Positions 18,188-26,012 of a DNA stretch of 64,000 nucleotides are shown here, one piece after another; the first letter of the stretch is position 1; every line of letters starts with the position of its first letter. The notes under the pieces were generated by a model that worked only from the letters and a program-made list of their open reading frames with translations, did no database searches and was not told where the DNA came from. The position numbers were made by a program, and so were the translations under genes. The stretch spans positions 9,565 to 73,564 of the forward strand of contig CAYTXG010000009.1 in assembly GCA_964441025.1 (NCBI GenBank), written 5' to 3'. The stretch is from JAAZIN01 sp964441025 (GTDB taxonomy: Bacteria; Bacillota; Dethiobacteria; DTU022).

Positions 18188-18697
18188 CTAAGAATCACTA
18201 GGCGTTTTTTGGCGCAAATTGTTAATGGTATTTACAAAGAAATAGTAAACCATCAGAATCATCGAAATTGACATTATCAGTAGCAACCAATACCGCGGGA
18301 CGGCAATTGCTTGCAACATTTTTGTTCCCCTCACGAAATCAGCATAAGTGGTAACGCTTGCGAAATATGCAGTTATACTGCAAGCGATGACACCCAGTAC
18401 ACCACTTATTATATGAAGGATCCTTTTTGACGCCTGAGATGGGAGATATTCTTCTAATATTTCCACCGCAACATGCTCCCCATGCTTTAAAACCCAGGGA
18501 GCTGTCACAAATGCAATTGCATATAGCAAGTATTCAGACACTATCACAGACCACATTACAGGCATGTTCAGAAAATAACGCATAACTACAGAGACAGATA
18601 CCAGCAAAGTTAACCCACATATCATGACAGCACCGACAACAGCCATTATGTCAGTAATCAGATCCACTGTCTTTGCTATAAAACCTTTGCTTTCCAT
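18188..18697 (-). CDS. TRAP transporter small permease (DctQ type)
   Basis: Four-helix membrane subunit of a TRAP transporter (169 aa, usual size). Helices fall near residues 17-40, 50-70, 90-112 and 130-155. The family block VMRYFLNMPVMWSVIVSEYL lies near residue 38 and WVLKHGEHVAVEIL near 68, the latter being typical of DctQ. GGAG is 9 bp before the ATG at 18697. It is 27 bp upstream of the large permease and about 108 bp downstream of the binding-protein gene, with a strong hairpin in that gap. Confidence 0.92.
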   Translation of the reverse strand: MESKGFIAKTVDLITDIMAVVGAVMICGLTLLVSVSVVMRYFLNMPVMWSVIVSEYLLYAIAFVTAPWVLKHGEHVAVEILEEYLPSQASKRILHIISGVLGVIACSITAYFASVTTYADFVRGTKMLQAIAVPRYWLLLIMSISMILMVYYFFVNTINNLRQKTPSDS

Positions 18698-18757
18698 AAC
18701 ATCAGCTCCATAACTTTAATCATAAAAACTGGAGAAAGGCTATCGATAAAAGATATA

Positions 18758-18796
18758 AGTGGGGGGATGGAGCCATTTCGCTCCCCCCCCCCCACT
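18758..18796. promoter_or_regulatory. G/C-rich hairpin with C11 run between TRAP binding protein and permease genes
   Basis: AGTGGGGGG (18758-18766) pairs with CCCCCCACT (18788-18796), with an inner GGAGC/GCTCC stem (18769-18773, 18780-18784). The right arm lies in a run of 11 C (18783-18793), prone to length change. Its place after a binding-protein gene parallels the hairpin at 6272-6301, so a role in differential expression is plausible. Confidence 0.6.
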
Positions 18797-18805
18797 ATCA
18801 TCTAA

Positions 18806-19828
18806 CTATTTTGATCCTTTGTAAAAGCCCTTATCAAAAGCTTCGACAAATATGGGGCCCCATTTGGGATCTTTTTCAATTATAGAATCGCGGAGTGCTT
18901 TGTTTGCAATAGCGGTAAACTCTTCAGCATCTTTCTCAGACAAGGTGATCACTTCAATACCGTAATCCTCCAGGAAGGCAAGCTCCTCCTCGTATCCCTT
19001 GTCTAACTCTTTCACTATATCCCGCTCGACCTCGGCATATATTTTTTCCAAGTCATCCCTTAAATCTTCCGGCAATGCAAACCAAACATCGGAATTGAAG
19101 AGGATGCTTGTGGGACCCTGCCAAAACCCGGGTTTGATCGCATACTTGGTGTGTTCATGCCAGCTATAGTCAGTAATACCTCTCCTTGGCCATACAAACC
19201 CATTAACAATTCCACGCTCCAATGAAGTATACACATCACCGGCGGGTATCACATGCGCGCTAACACCCAGGGCCTCCAACATGGTTAATTGAGCAGGGCT
19301 GCACCGCATATTTTTACCCTTGAAATCATTTAAAGAGTTCACCTCGAACTGCGTATAAATGGTAAACACTTCTGGATTTTCGCATACTCCCAAAAAGTAT
19401 ACATTCCCCTGCTCGTTCCAGGCCTCCTGGAGCATGGCATACAAGCCTGAATCCCTGGCCTCCTGGGGAGTCATACTAATGAGCTCAATAGCCTCACCAC
19501 CGGGCAGAACAGTTTCGCCATAAGGCGGCGGAACCACAGCTATATCAATTACTCCCGCCCCAAGAGCCTCAACCTGGTCAAAAGCCGGTATGGCTTCGGG
19601 CCCACCCTCTAATTCAAATGTGATCTTGTCGCCATACTTTTCAGTAACCCGTTCTACGAACATGTCATAGGCAAAATTAGGGAAAGTGTCTGACATAAAT
19701 GCCTGTATAACTTTAAAGGTGTACTTTTCCTCTCCGGCATCCTCACTTTCCTTTGGTGTACATCCAGCAACAAAAACCGAAAAGACCAAGACTACAATGC
19801 AAAGAGTAACCGCAATACTTCTTTTCAT
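18806..19828 (-). CDS. TRAP transporter solute-binding lipoprotein (DctP type)
   Basis: Extracytoplasmic receptor delivering a solute to the TRAP permease. The N-terminus KRSIAVTLCIVVLVFSVFVA leads to the lipobox VAGC, so the mature protein is a lipoprotein. Fold landmarks include VERVTEKYGDKITFELEGG near 60, FKGKNMRCSPAQLTMLEALG near 165 and the solute-site area ERGIVNGFVWPRRG near 205. The conserved Arg of DctP proteins is probably in NMRCS. The ATG at 19828 is preferred to an upstream ATG at 19846 because GGGAGG lies 9 bp before it and would overlap the other start. Length about 340 aa is normal. The ligand is probably a carboxylate; not proven. Confidence 0.93.
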   Translation of the reverse strand: MKRSIAVTLCIVVLVFSVFVAGCTPKESEDAGEEKYTFKVIQAFMSDTFPNFAYDMFVERVTEKYGDKITFELEGGPEAIPAFDQVEALGAGVIDIAVVPPPYGETVLPGGEAIELISMTPQEARDSGLYAMLQEAWNEQGNVYFLGVCENPEVFTIYTQFEVNSLNDFKGKNMRCSPAQLTMLEALGVSAHVIPAGDVYTSLERGIVNGFVWPRRGITDYSWHEHTKYAIKPGFWQGPTSILFNSDVWFALPEDLRDDLEKIYAEVERDIVKELDKGYEEELAFLEDYGIEVITLSEKDAEEFTAIANKALRDSIIEKDPKWGPIFVEAFDKGFYKGSK

Positions 19829-20201
19829 CTGAGCGTAGCCTCCCATATATTTTTATGCGAATTGCTTAAACAATCAAAGCCATTTACATTGCGGCATTTA
19901 TATAGACACAGTTCAAAGCAAGTTACCTGTCAATGATCCGGGCCGCAACGGTAAAATACAAGAACCATTTTCCCAACCAGCTGAAAAACAACTATCTTCC
20001 CCTCTACATAACGTAACAATCCATTTATTCTAAGCATAATCCGAAACAATAAACGCAACTTCATCAGGAACGTCCAACTTAAGAATTTTTTAAACCTAGA
20101 ATCCCGGGTCAAGACATTTTTTATCATGTTTTAAGGCTTTATAGCAATGCCTTAACCCATTTCCATCATGTCCGCCAAACAGCATCGTTACCTGGTAAAC
20201 A
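19829..20201 (-). promoter_or_regulatory. Intergenic region with candidate promoter for the TRAP operon
   Basis: No gene was recognised in these 373 bases. On the minus strand a TTGATT (19872-19877) and TAAAAA (19850-19855) are spaced 16 bp and end about 20 bp before the binding-protein start, a weak promoter candidate. The remaining AT-rich sequence contains only a short open frame without a ribosome site. Confidence 0.35.
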
Positions 20202-20573
20202 TTATTTTTTTAGATAGTTATCATCAGCGTACTCTTCAATTTCCCGCACCGGAGATAGTATGTCGATATAGATAGCAGGCTCTTTGCTGATCGTAACAAA
20301 TGGACCGTGTATAACATTAGATGGTATATGATATCCATCACCGGGTTTTAAATGATGTTTTACACCATTTAGCTTTGCCTCCACTTCTCCCTCAAGCAAA
20401 ATAGCCATTAACTCCTGCGGGTGGGAATGTTCGGGGGCTCCACAACCTTCCTCGTTCAAGTACATATTTAGTATCATGTTCTTGCCTTTTGCCAACGTAC
20501 ATCTCTTGATCCCTTTAGCAATATCGACCCATTGAACTTCCTGACCTCTAATAATTTTAATCTCGTTCCCCAT
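20202..20573 (-). CDS. Cupin-domain protein
   Basis: Small beta-barrel protein with the cupin metal site: PEHSHPQELMAILLEGE supplies two His and a Glu near residues 47-53, and HIPSNVIHGP near 85 supplies the later His. Such proteins act as isomerases, dioxygenases, lyases or ligand sensors. The ATG at 20573 has AAGGAGCG 6 bp upstream and is preferred over an in-frame ATG at 20597. Length 123 aa is typical for a single-cupin protein. It sits between the TRAP binding protein and the asparaginase gene in the island. Its substrate is unknown. Confidence 0.8.
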   Translation of the reverse strand: MGNEIKIIRGQEVQWVDIAKGIKRCTLAKGKNMILNMYLNEEGCGAPEHSHPQELMAILLEGEVEAKLNGVKHHLKPGDGYHIPSNVIHGPFVTISKEPAIYIDILSPVREIEEYADDNYLKK

Positions 20574-20742
20574 CACGATCCGCTCCTTTTTAGTCATGTC
20601 CTCGCCTTTACAACTCAGTTTAATTTTCTCCTAATAAGGCTACCCCCTCTCAAAGCTATTTCTAAAAAAAATTCAAGCCGGGTCTAGTTGCCGATATACA
20701 TAGTAATAACCGACCAGCTAATATTTAGTCTTGAGTCAGTCT

Positions 20743-21732
20743 TTAGTCACTAGCAAAATGATCGGTTAAAGTATCATAACCACTACCCGCACTCAGTAAA
20801 GACACTAATTTTATCCTGGCTTTCAATCCGGGCAAGTTCGAAAATATGGCGCCGGCTTTTATCAAAGACTTTTCACCGCCCTTAAAAGAATACGTTTCCC
20901 TCAGGAGGGGGCCGGAGCCGCATCTAGAGGTTATTACAACAGGGATATCATTGCTGCTTGCCTCATGTATAGGATCAATAAGACAAGAAGGCACATGCCC
21001 ACCCCCCATTGCTTCAAGAACAATTCCATCAACTGATGAGATTAAGCAATCCCAAAACCCCATCCCCGGATCCAAAGCAGTTTTTAATATAGGGACATTA
21101 ACCTTGATGCTATTAATATTTTTTTCCAGGAGAGGAATTGTTTTTACCTTGCTTGTTTTAACGTAGAACGTTATTTTATTCTCAACCACCTGCCCGAGGA
21201 TGCCCCCATTCTGGGAATGAAAGGCATCCGGGTGTGTAGTATTAGCTTTTGTTACAAACCTGGCACTATGTATTTTACCGTTCATAACCACCATGGTCCC
21301 CATACCCCCGGCATTACTGGAACCGGCCAAGATCAAAGAGTCATAAAGATTGGCGGAGCCGTCAAATCCTGGCATGGCCGGTGTTCTCATTGATCCAGTA
21401 ACCACGATAGGTTTGTTGCTGTCTATAACCAGATCTAAAAAATATGCAACCTCCTCCAGACTATCTGTCCCCTGAGTTACCACCACCCCATCTACATGAG
21501 AATGGTTTAGCATAGCATTGATTTCCTTTGCCAAAGCTAACAACATGCTAAAACTAAAATCAGGTCCCGGCACTTGTGAGTAGTTCAATATTTCAAAATC
21601 AGCAATATCGCCTATTTGCGGTACGGTTTTCAGTAGATCTTCCCCTGTCAAAGCAGGCTTAAATCCGCCCTCTTTCCTATCTGCCTGGCAGGCTATAGTC
21701 CCTCCTGTAGCAATTACTATAACTTTGCCCAT
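20743..21732 (-). CDS. Asparaginase-family amidohydrolase
   Basis: Hydrolyses L-asparagine or a related amide to the acid and ammonia. The first catalytic Thr is in VIVIATGGTIACQ near residue 6-18, and the second Thr with its Asp partner is in GVVVTQGTDSLEEVAYFLDL near 90. VVTGSMRTPAMPGFDGSANL follows near 117, as in type I/II enzymes. No signal peptide is seen, so it should be cytoplasmic. Length 329 aa is normal. The ATG at 21732 follows GGAAAGG; a TTG at 21753 is less likely. Its place between two cupins in a TRAP-linked island suggests that it acts on an imported amide or on a pathway intermediate, not simply in nitrogen scavenging. Confidence 0.9.
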   Translation of the reverse strand: MGKVIVIATGGTIACQADRKEGGFKPALTGEDLLKTVPQIGDIADFEILNYSQVPGPDFSFSMLLALAKEINAMLNHSHVDGVVVTQGTDSLEEVAYFLDLVIDSNKPIVVTGSMRTPAMPGFDGSANLYDSLILAGSSNAGGMGTMVVMNGKIHSARFVTKANTTHPDAFHSQNGGILGQVVENKITFYVKTSKVKTIPLLEKNINSIKVNVPILKTALDPGMGFWDCLISSVDGIVLEAMGGGHVPSCLIDPIHEASSNDIPVVITSRCGSGPLLRETYSFKGGEKSLIKAGAIFSNLPGLKARIKLVSLLSAGSGYDTLTDHFASD

Positions 21733-21830
21733 AGCAAATAACGCCCTTTCCAAAACAAAATTTTCAAAAATGCAACCTTGTCAAAACATTAATTATCATG
21801 TCCCCACCAAGTATAGGTTAGATAAAATAC

Positions 21831-22184
21831 TTACTTTCTGTAATGGCGAAATTCGATTACCAGTCCACCTACAGGATAATGCAATGGGCCGTGCTTTACG
21901 CCTGCCGGGAATACTGCTACACTGCCTGCAGGATAATAAGCCCCAATCCTTTCATTTACTGCTCCGCCCGATACGATGTAAACAACCTCATCAAAATCGT
22001 GCAATAAAGGATCTGCAGTACCTCTGAAGCCCGGCTCAAACCATATCAACCTGCTGTAAGTCCCTAAATCTTCATCCCGATAGATTATGCATTCCTTCGC
22101 TCCATCTGGGAGGGTTTTGACTTGCGTCCATTCTAATTCTTTTTCAGGAACAATAAATTCCCTTTCAGTTGTTATGACCTCCAT
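21831..22184 (-). CDS. Cupin-like small protein
   Basis: Single-domain cupin-fold protein of 117 residues. LLHDFDEVVYIVSGGAVNER near residue 62 and AGSVAVFPAGVKHGPLHYP near 85 are the two cupin motifs; the first has His and Glu but lacks the tandem HxH of the other cupin in this island. It could be a sensor, a lyase or an isomerase. It is the first gene below a 785-bp gap that carries a perfect palindrome, and it is 99 bp upstream of the asparaginase gene on the same strand. Confidence 0.72.
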   Translation of the reverse strand: MEVITTEREFIVPEKELEWTQVKTLPDGAKECIIYRDEDLGTYSRLIWFEPGFRGTADPLLHDFDEVVYIVSGGAVNERIGAYYPAGSVAVFPAGVKHGPLHYPVGGLVIEFRHYRK

Positions 22185-22969
22185 GATACCATCCCTTCAA
22201 ATATATTTAGTTCCAACCTTTCTTGGTGGGGCCATGTTAATTGTAAAAACCACTTTATCTAAATTTTAAAAGAAATTTTATACTCAACCACCCCTCGAAA
22301 ATAATAGCATGAGAATGAAATTATTGCCTTATCTCCTTATGTCATATATATGACAACCTTATGAATGATATATTCTCCTGAAACGGGGTTAATCCTTCTA
22401 CTTGAAAAAATATTTTTGCCCCCGAATTTGATCAATGATCTTACAGTAGGTCTGTGATCTTTGGGCTTATTTTTCCTGGAAGCCGCTTAATCAGTAGCGA
22501 TCGTCCTGCAGTGGATAGAAATGGAAGCAAACTGAACGAATAAAAGGGCCATTTCAAAATTTATAAGAGTGAAGATGGGAAGCGCAGATCGAAAGTTGAG
22601 CGGGGAAGCGTCCATAAAGAAATATTGACACCTTTGGTATGGCGAGATTCGTAAGGCGTTATTGCCGGCAACAAAAAAAAGGGGCATATTTTAAATAGAT
22701 GAGAAGATTGGTATTCCGCAGCACATGCGAGAGGGGTCAACCTAAAAGTCCAATTTGCGGAAGCATCCAGTGAGTATCCCCACGGAACTGCTGCTGCTCA
22801 GGTACGCCGGAATAAAAACTAAAACTATATTTAACAGACAAACTGCGGCAAATTGCGTTGGGAGTTCAAAGCCAAAGAAGTGCAGGGAGCTAAACAACGG
22901 GCGGTCTGCCTATCAGCGTTTCTGAGATATTACTTCATTTGTAGGTCTTCTTCTATAACCACATACACT
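22185..22969. other. 785-bp gap without a clear gene; possible decayed coding remnant
   Basis: The right end is AT-rich upstream DNA of the small cupin gene and contains the palindrome at 22340-22355. Between about 22480 and 22690 the plus strand can be read as short open stretches (for example WYGEIRKALLPATKKRG) interrupted by stops, which may be a degraded gene; I do not recognise the family. No ribosome site or complete gene was found. Confidence 0.4.
22340..22355. promoter_or_regulatory. Perfect palindrome, candidate operator for the FadR-type regulator
   Basis: TGTCATATATATGACA is a perfect 16-bp palindrome about 155 bp upstream of the small cupin gene. A related site (11 of 16 positions identical) lies at 24182-24197, at the promoter of the FadR-type gene. 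FadR-subfamily regulators bind short palindromes with GT...AC-like arms, so control of the island by the local regulator is a fair inference. Confidence 0.5.
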
Positions 22970-23449
22970 TCACTGAATACCAACATCTAACATTTGATAG
23001 GCTTTTTCTACCGCCTCAAGAGGATTGTCTACATACTCAATATTAGATGCAAGCTTTTCGTTATGTAATTTCCAAGTTTTAATGCCAACCACCGGTTTAC
23101 CGAGTCTTAACCCAAGCGCTATTTCCGAAAGAGTTCCGTATCCACCATCTATGGCAATCAAAGCATCACAACTCCGTGCAATAATTATATTACGACCCTC
23201 TTTCATGCCTGTAACAATACTGTAAGTAAGGTACGGGTTACCCTCCGACCTTTTTTCACCCGGTAAGATGCCTATAGAAATTCCACCCTCCTTGCCCGCA
23301 CCTTCTGATGCAGCTTCCATAACGCCACTCCGCCCTCCACAGATTAAAACTCCCTTCCTTTTGGCAACCTCCGCACCTACTATCCTGGCTATTTCCATGA
23401 TTTCTCTCGAGCAAACAGAACCGCCAATAATACCGATATAGTAATGCAT
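22970..23449 (-). CDS. LOG/TIGR00725-like nucleotide-binding-fold protein
   Basis: Small Rossmann-fold protein similar to the lysine-decarboxylase-like (LOG) family, some of which hydrolyse nucleotide monophosphates. Features are YIGIIGGSVCS near the start, LICGGRSGVMEAASEGA near residue 37, GILPGEKRSEGN near 60 and AIDGGYGTLSEIALGLRLG near 97; the last resembles the PGGxGTxxE active-site motif but with DGG. Length 159 aa matches TIGR00725 proteins. It follows the regulator gene by about 32 bp on the same strand. The substrate is unknown, and a link to the catabolic genes is only by position. Confidence 0.8.
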   Translation of the reverse strand: MHYYIGIIGGSVCSREIMEIARIVGAEVAKRKGVLICGGRSGVMEAASEGAGKEGGISIGILPGEKRSEGNPYLTYSIVTGMKEGRNIIIARSCDALIAIDGGYGTLSEIALGLRLGKPVVGIKTWKLHNEKLASNIEYVDNPLEAVEKAYQMLDVGIQ

Positions 23450-23481
23450 TGCAGTATTCCTCCAGCGCAGACACTTTATGC

Positions 23482-24162
23482 TTATTTATTAAACTCATTA
23501 CGGTGGTATATCTTAGTAATATGTTCCCTCATCAATTTACCAGCTTCATGGCTGTCTCTTTTAGATATGGCTTCATAAATTTTGCGGTGGTAAAGAATTT
23601 CCTCATTGGAATCGTCAATGGTTACCAGCTGCGATTTGGCTAAAACCATGCGCAGAGATTTAATAACTTCTAACATGGCTCTATTATTGGAAGCTTTTGC
23701 TACAGAAAGATGAAAATTTAGGTTGGCTCCCACCATTTTATCCCTGGTGATGTTTGCCTCTTCTCTTTTCTTTAGCCAAAAGTTTATCTCTTCAATATCT
23801 TTGTCTGTCGCCCTTTTGGCTGCCAGTTCAGCATTGGAAACTTCCAATATGGAGCGAAGTTCAAATAAATCCTGTTTATTAATATCCTTTAATGCAACCA
23901 AAAAAGAAAAGGGCTTATAAAGAAAGTCGTCTCCTGGATCTGCTATGTAATTGCCTCCGGTGTTTCTCTCAACGAGACCGAATGCTTCGAGTGCTTTGAG
24001 GGCTTCTCTTACTGAAGACCGTCCCACACCGAGCTTCTCCATTAGCTCGTACTCGGATGGAAGCTGATCTCCTGTTTTCATTTTTTTTTGGATAATCAAT
24101 GAAGAAAATTGATTGATGATTTCGTCAACGACATTTATTTTTGGCACTGGTTCAAAGTTCAT
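23482..24162 (-). CDS. GntR-family transcriptional regulator, FadR subfamily
   Basis: Ligand-controlled DNA-binding protein. The N-terminal winged helix-turn-helix shows QLPSEYELMEKLGVGRSSVR near residue 35 and ALEAFGLVERNTGGNYI near 62. The all-helical C-terminal FCD domain has LFELRSILEVSNAELAAKRA near 100, then FHLSVAKASNN and MREHITKIYH with spaced His residues likely to hold a metal with an organic-acid ligand. The ATG at 24162 is 4-6 bp after GGTGG; an upstream GTG is less likely. Length about 226 aa is normal. It sits at the head of the minus-strand island and probably represses it until the substrate is present. Confidence 0.9.
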   Translation of the reverse strand: MNFEPVPKINVVDEIINQFSSLIIQKKMKTGDQLPSEYELMEKLGVGRSSVREALKALEAFGLVERNTGGNYIADPGDDFLYKPFSFLVALKDINKQDLFELRSILEVSNAELAAKRATDKDIEEINFWLKKREEANITRDKMVGANLNFHLSVAKASNNRAMLEVIKSLRMVLAKSQLVTIDDSNEEILYHRKIYEAISKRDSHEAGKLMREHITKIYHRNEFNK

Positions 24163-24531
24163 TTTTCCACCCACCTTGTTACATCATATACCTGACGGCA
24201 AAACATATTATACCCTCTTATCTTGTTAACATCAAGCACAAGACGATAGCAAGTGGCTTGCGCTGTTGGCTGCTGCAGGCTGGACTGTATGCAAAACTAA
24301 ACTGAAAAAGCGTGATTTTCACTCCAAGTTGTAAAAATAACGGAATTTTAAATAAAGTTTCCAGGATTATGAAGATTACACTCATTACCTTTTTTGCCCA
24401 GCCCCCGACGTAATAAACGGAATGGCTGTTCTCAGCATTGAAACCTTCCCACCGTGAAGGTAAGGGAGACCGGACCCCTGTAAATGTGATAATATAAAAA
24501 TATGTAAACTGCCGAAAAGGAGCTGTTTTGT
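24163..24531 (-). promoter_or_regulatory. Promoter and putative self-operator of the FadR-type gene
   Basis: On the minus strand TTGATG (24230-24235) and TATAAT (24207-24212) are spaced exactly 17 bp, a near-consensus housekeeping promoter starting near 24200. Immediately downstream, 24182-24197 reads CATCATATACCTGACG on the plus strand and matches the 22340 palindrome at 11 of 16 positions, the right place for autorepression. The rest of this 369-bp gap, up to the divergent gene at 24532, holds no gene; AAGGAG precedes that gene. Confidence 0.6.
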
Positions 24532-25254
24532 GTGGTTCTGACAGGCCTGCTTATTTTTATGACGCTTGTTGTCTGCGGTGCGGTTGTTAAATACGGCAAG
24601 CAGTACTGGCTCATTGCCGGCTACAACACCATGCCCAAAGAGAAGAAGGATAACGTAGATGTAGTCGGGCTGGCCAATTTCATGGGAAATAGTTTTTTTG
24701 CCCTGGGTGCTTTCGGCCTCGCCGGATCACTCATCGCCTCACGCTGGTGTCCTGATTTGTTCTCCGCCGTGATCATGATCTGCACAGCCGGCATATTTTT
24801 AGTAGTCTTCGGGGCGCAAAAGTTCGATAAAAACAAAAGAAGCAAGAAAGATAAATTGATTTTAATCGCCGTGCTGGCATTAGCTGTGCTTGCTCTGGGC
24901 GGTGTGGGCGCCATGCTCATATACGGCAGCCGCAGCCCCGGGGTGGAGGCCACTCCGGAGGGCATTGTCATCAGCGGGATGTACGGCGCCGCCATCTCCG
25001 CAGAAGAGATCACCGGGATCAGCCTGGAAGATGAGATTCCTAAAATTCTTACGAGAAATAACGGCTTTGACTCCGGGGTGGTTAAAAAGGGACACTTTAC
25101 CCTGGAGGGGCTGGGCCGGGTCCGCCTTTATCTTGAATCGGACCGGGGCCCTTTTGTCCACATTACTACAAAGGACAGCTGTATCATCATCAACTATAAG
25201 GACCCGGTACGCACAAAAGCGCTTTACCGGGCCCTGCTGGGCGGGTTGGATTGA
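24532..25254 (+). CDS. DUF3784-like membrane protein with C-terminal PH-like domain
   Basis: Predicted membrane protein of 240 residues. Helices fall at about 2-20, 50-68, 75-95 and 108-130. The first part, with KQYWLIAGYNTMPKEKKDN near residue 23, matches the DUF3784 pattern (Y-x-x-x-P-K-x-E-K). The C-terminal 100 residues (VISGMYGAAISAEEITGISL and FVHITTKDSCIIINYKDPV) resemble a bacterial PH-like domain. GTG start with AAGGAG 9 bp upstream. It is the first gene of a plus-strand run with a two-component pair and an ABC exporter, so it may be an accessory to stress sensing at the membrane; function unknown. Confidence 0.7.
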   Translation: MVLTGLLIFMTLVVCGAVVKYGKQYWLIAGYNTMPKEKKDNVDVVGLANFMGNSFFALGAFGLAGSLIASRWCPDLFSAVIMICTAGIFLVVFGAQKFDKNKRSKKDKLILIAVLALAVLALGGVGAMLIYGSRSPGVEATPEGIVISGMYGAAISAEEITGISLEDEIPKILTRNNGFDSGVVKKGHFTLEGLGRVRLYLESDRGPFVHITTKDSCIIINYKDPVRTKALYRALLGGLD

Positions 25255-25331
25255 TTGGAAGACCGTGTAGGCGTAAAATTTACTTATGCTGTAAATTATA
25301 TCCAGACACGCCTGAAGGAAGAGGCGATCTG

Positions 25332-26012
25332 ATGAACGAGATCTTGATCGTCGAGGATGACAGGACTATCGCCATGGGTATAGAGTATGCCCTGAACCGC
25401 GAAGGCTTCCCCACTTACACCTGTTATGACTTCACCACTGCTAAAGAAAAAATCATGGGCGGGGATTATCTGCTGATCATCCTCGATGTCAATCTACCCG
25501 GTGGCAATGGTTTTGAATTATGCAAACTTGCAAGGTCACAAGGAGAAACGCCGGTGATCTTCCTCACCGTCTGTGACGACGAGATCAACACGATTATGGG
25601 CCTGGATCTGGGTGCGGACGACTATATCGCCAAGCCCTTCCGGGTGCGCGAACTGATCTCCCGAATCAACAGCGTGCTCCGGCGCTACGACCGGCAGCCT
25701 GAGCTAAAAAATGAGATCATCCTGGGGGATCTCAGGATCAACCCTGCTGAAGCAAAAGTATACAAAAACAACCAGCCCCTCTGGCTCACAGCCCAGGAAT
25801 ATCGACTCCTGCTGACCCTGGCTTACCACAGGGGGCAGGTCCTCACCAGGAACCGGATATTAAGGGAGGTCTGGGATCTGGCCGGCGATTTTGTGAGTGA
25901 TAATACCCTGACCGTCTATATCAAGCGGCTGCGCGAGAAGATCGAAGATGACCCCCGGGAGCCAAAAGTCATCAAAACCATCCGCGGTCTGGGCTACAGG
26001 GCGGGTGATTGA
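25332..26012 (+). CDS. OmpR/PhoB-type response regulator
   Basis: Transcription regulator with receiver and winged-helix domains. ILIVEDDRTIAMGIEYALNR at the start gives the acidic pocket, LLIILDVNLPGGNGFELC near residue 48 the phospho-Asp, and DYIAKPFRVRELISRI near 100 the Lys. The C-terminal Trans_reg_C domain has LWLTAQEYRLLLTLAYHRGQ and SDNTLTVYIKRLREKI. Length 226 aa is normal. The ATG at 25332 fits the domain start. The gene overlaps the kinase gene by 8 bp. It likely acts on the GTCAC repeats before the ABC genes. This resembles BceR-like regulators paired with ABC exporters. Confidence 0.93.
   Translation: MNEILIVEDDRTIAMGIEYALNREGFPTYTCYDFTTAKEKIMGGDYLLIILDVNLPGGNGFELCKLARSQGETPVIFLTVCDDEINTIMGLDLGADDYIAKPFRVRELISRINSVLRRYDRQPELKNEIILGDLRINPAEAKVYKNNQPLWLTAQEYRLLLTLAYHRGQVLTRNRILREVWDLAGDFVSDNTLTVYIKRLREKIEDDPREPKVIKTIRGLGYRAGD

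Noticed and set aside
16841..19828. C4-dicarboxylate-specific TRAP transporter
   Set aside because: The DctP/Q/M type is clear, but TRAP receptors vary in ligand and no residue pattern was strong enough to name malate or succinate.
19930..20127. A 65-residue open frame
   Set aside because: No ribosome site, no recognisable family, and composition typical of AT-rich non-coding DNA.
22487..22687. A 66-residue minus-strand open frame in the large gap
   Set aside because: No ribosome site or family match; it may only be the complement of a decayed plus-strand stretch.
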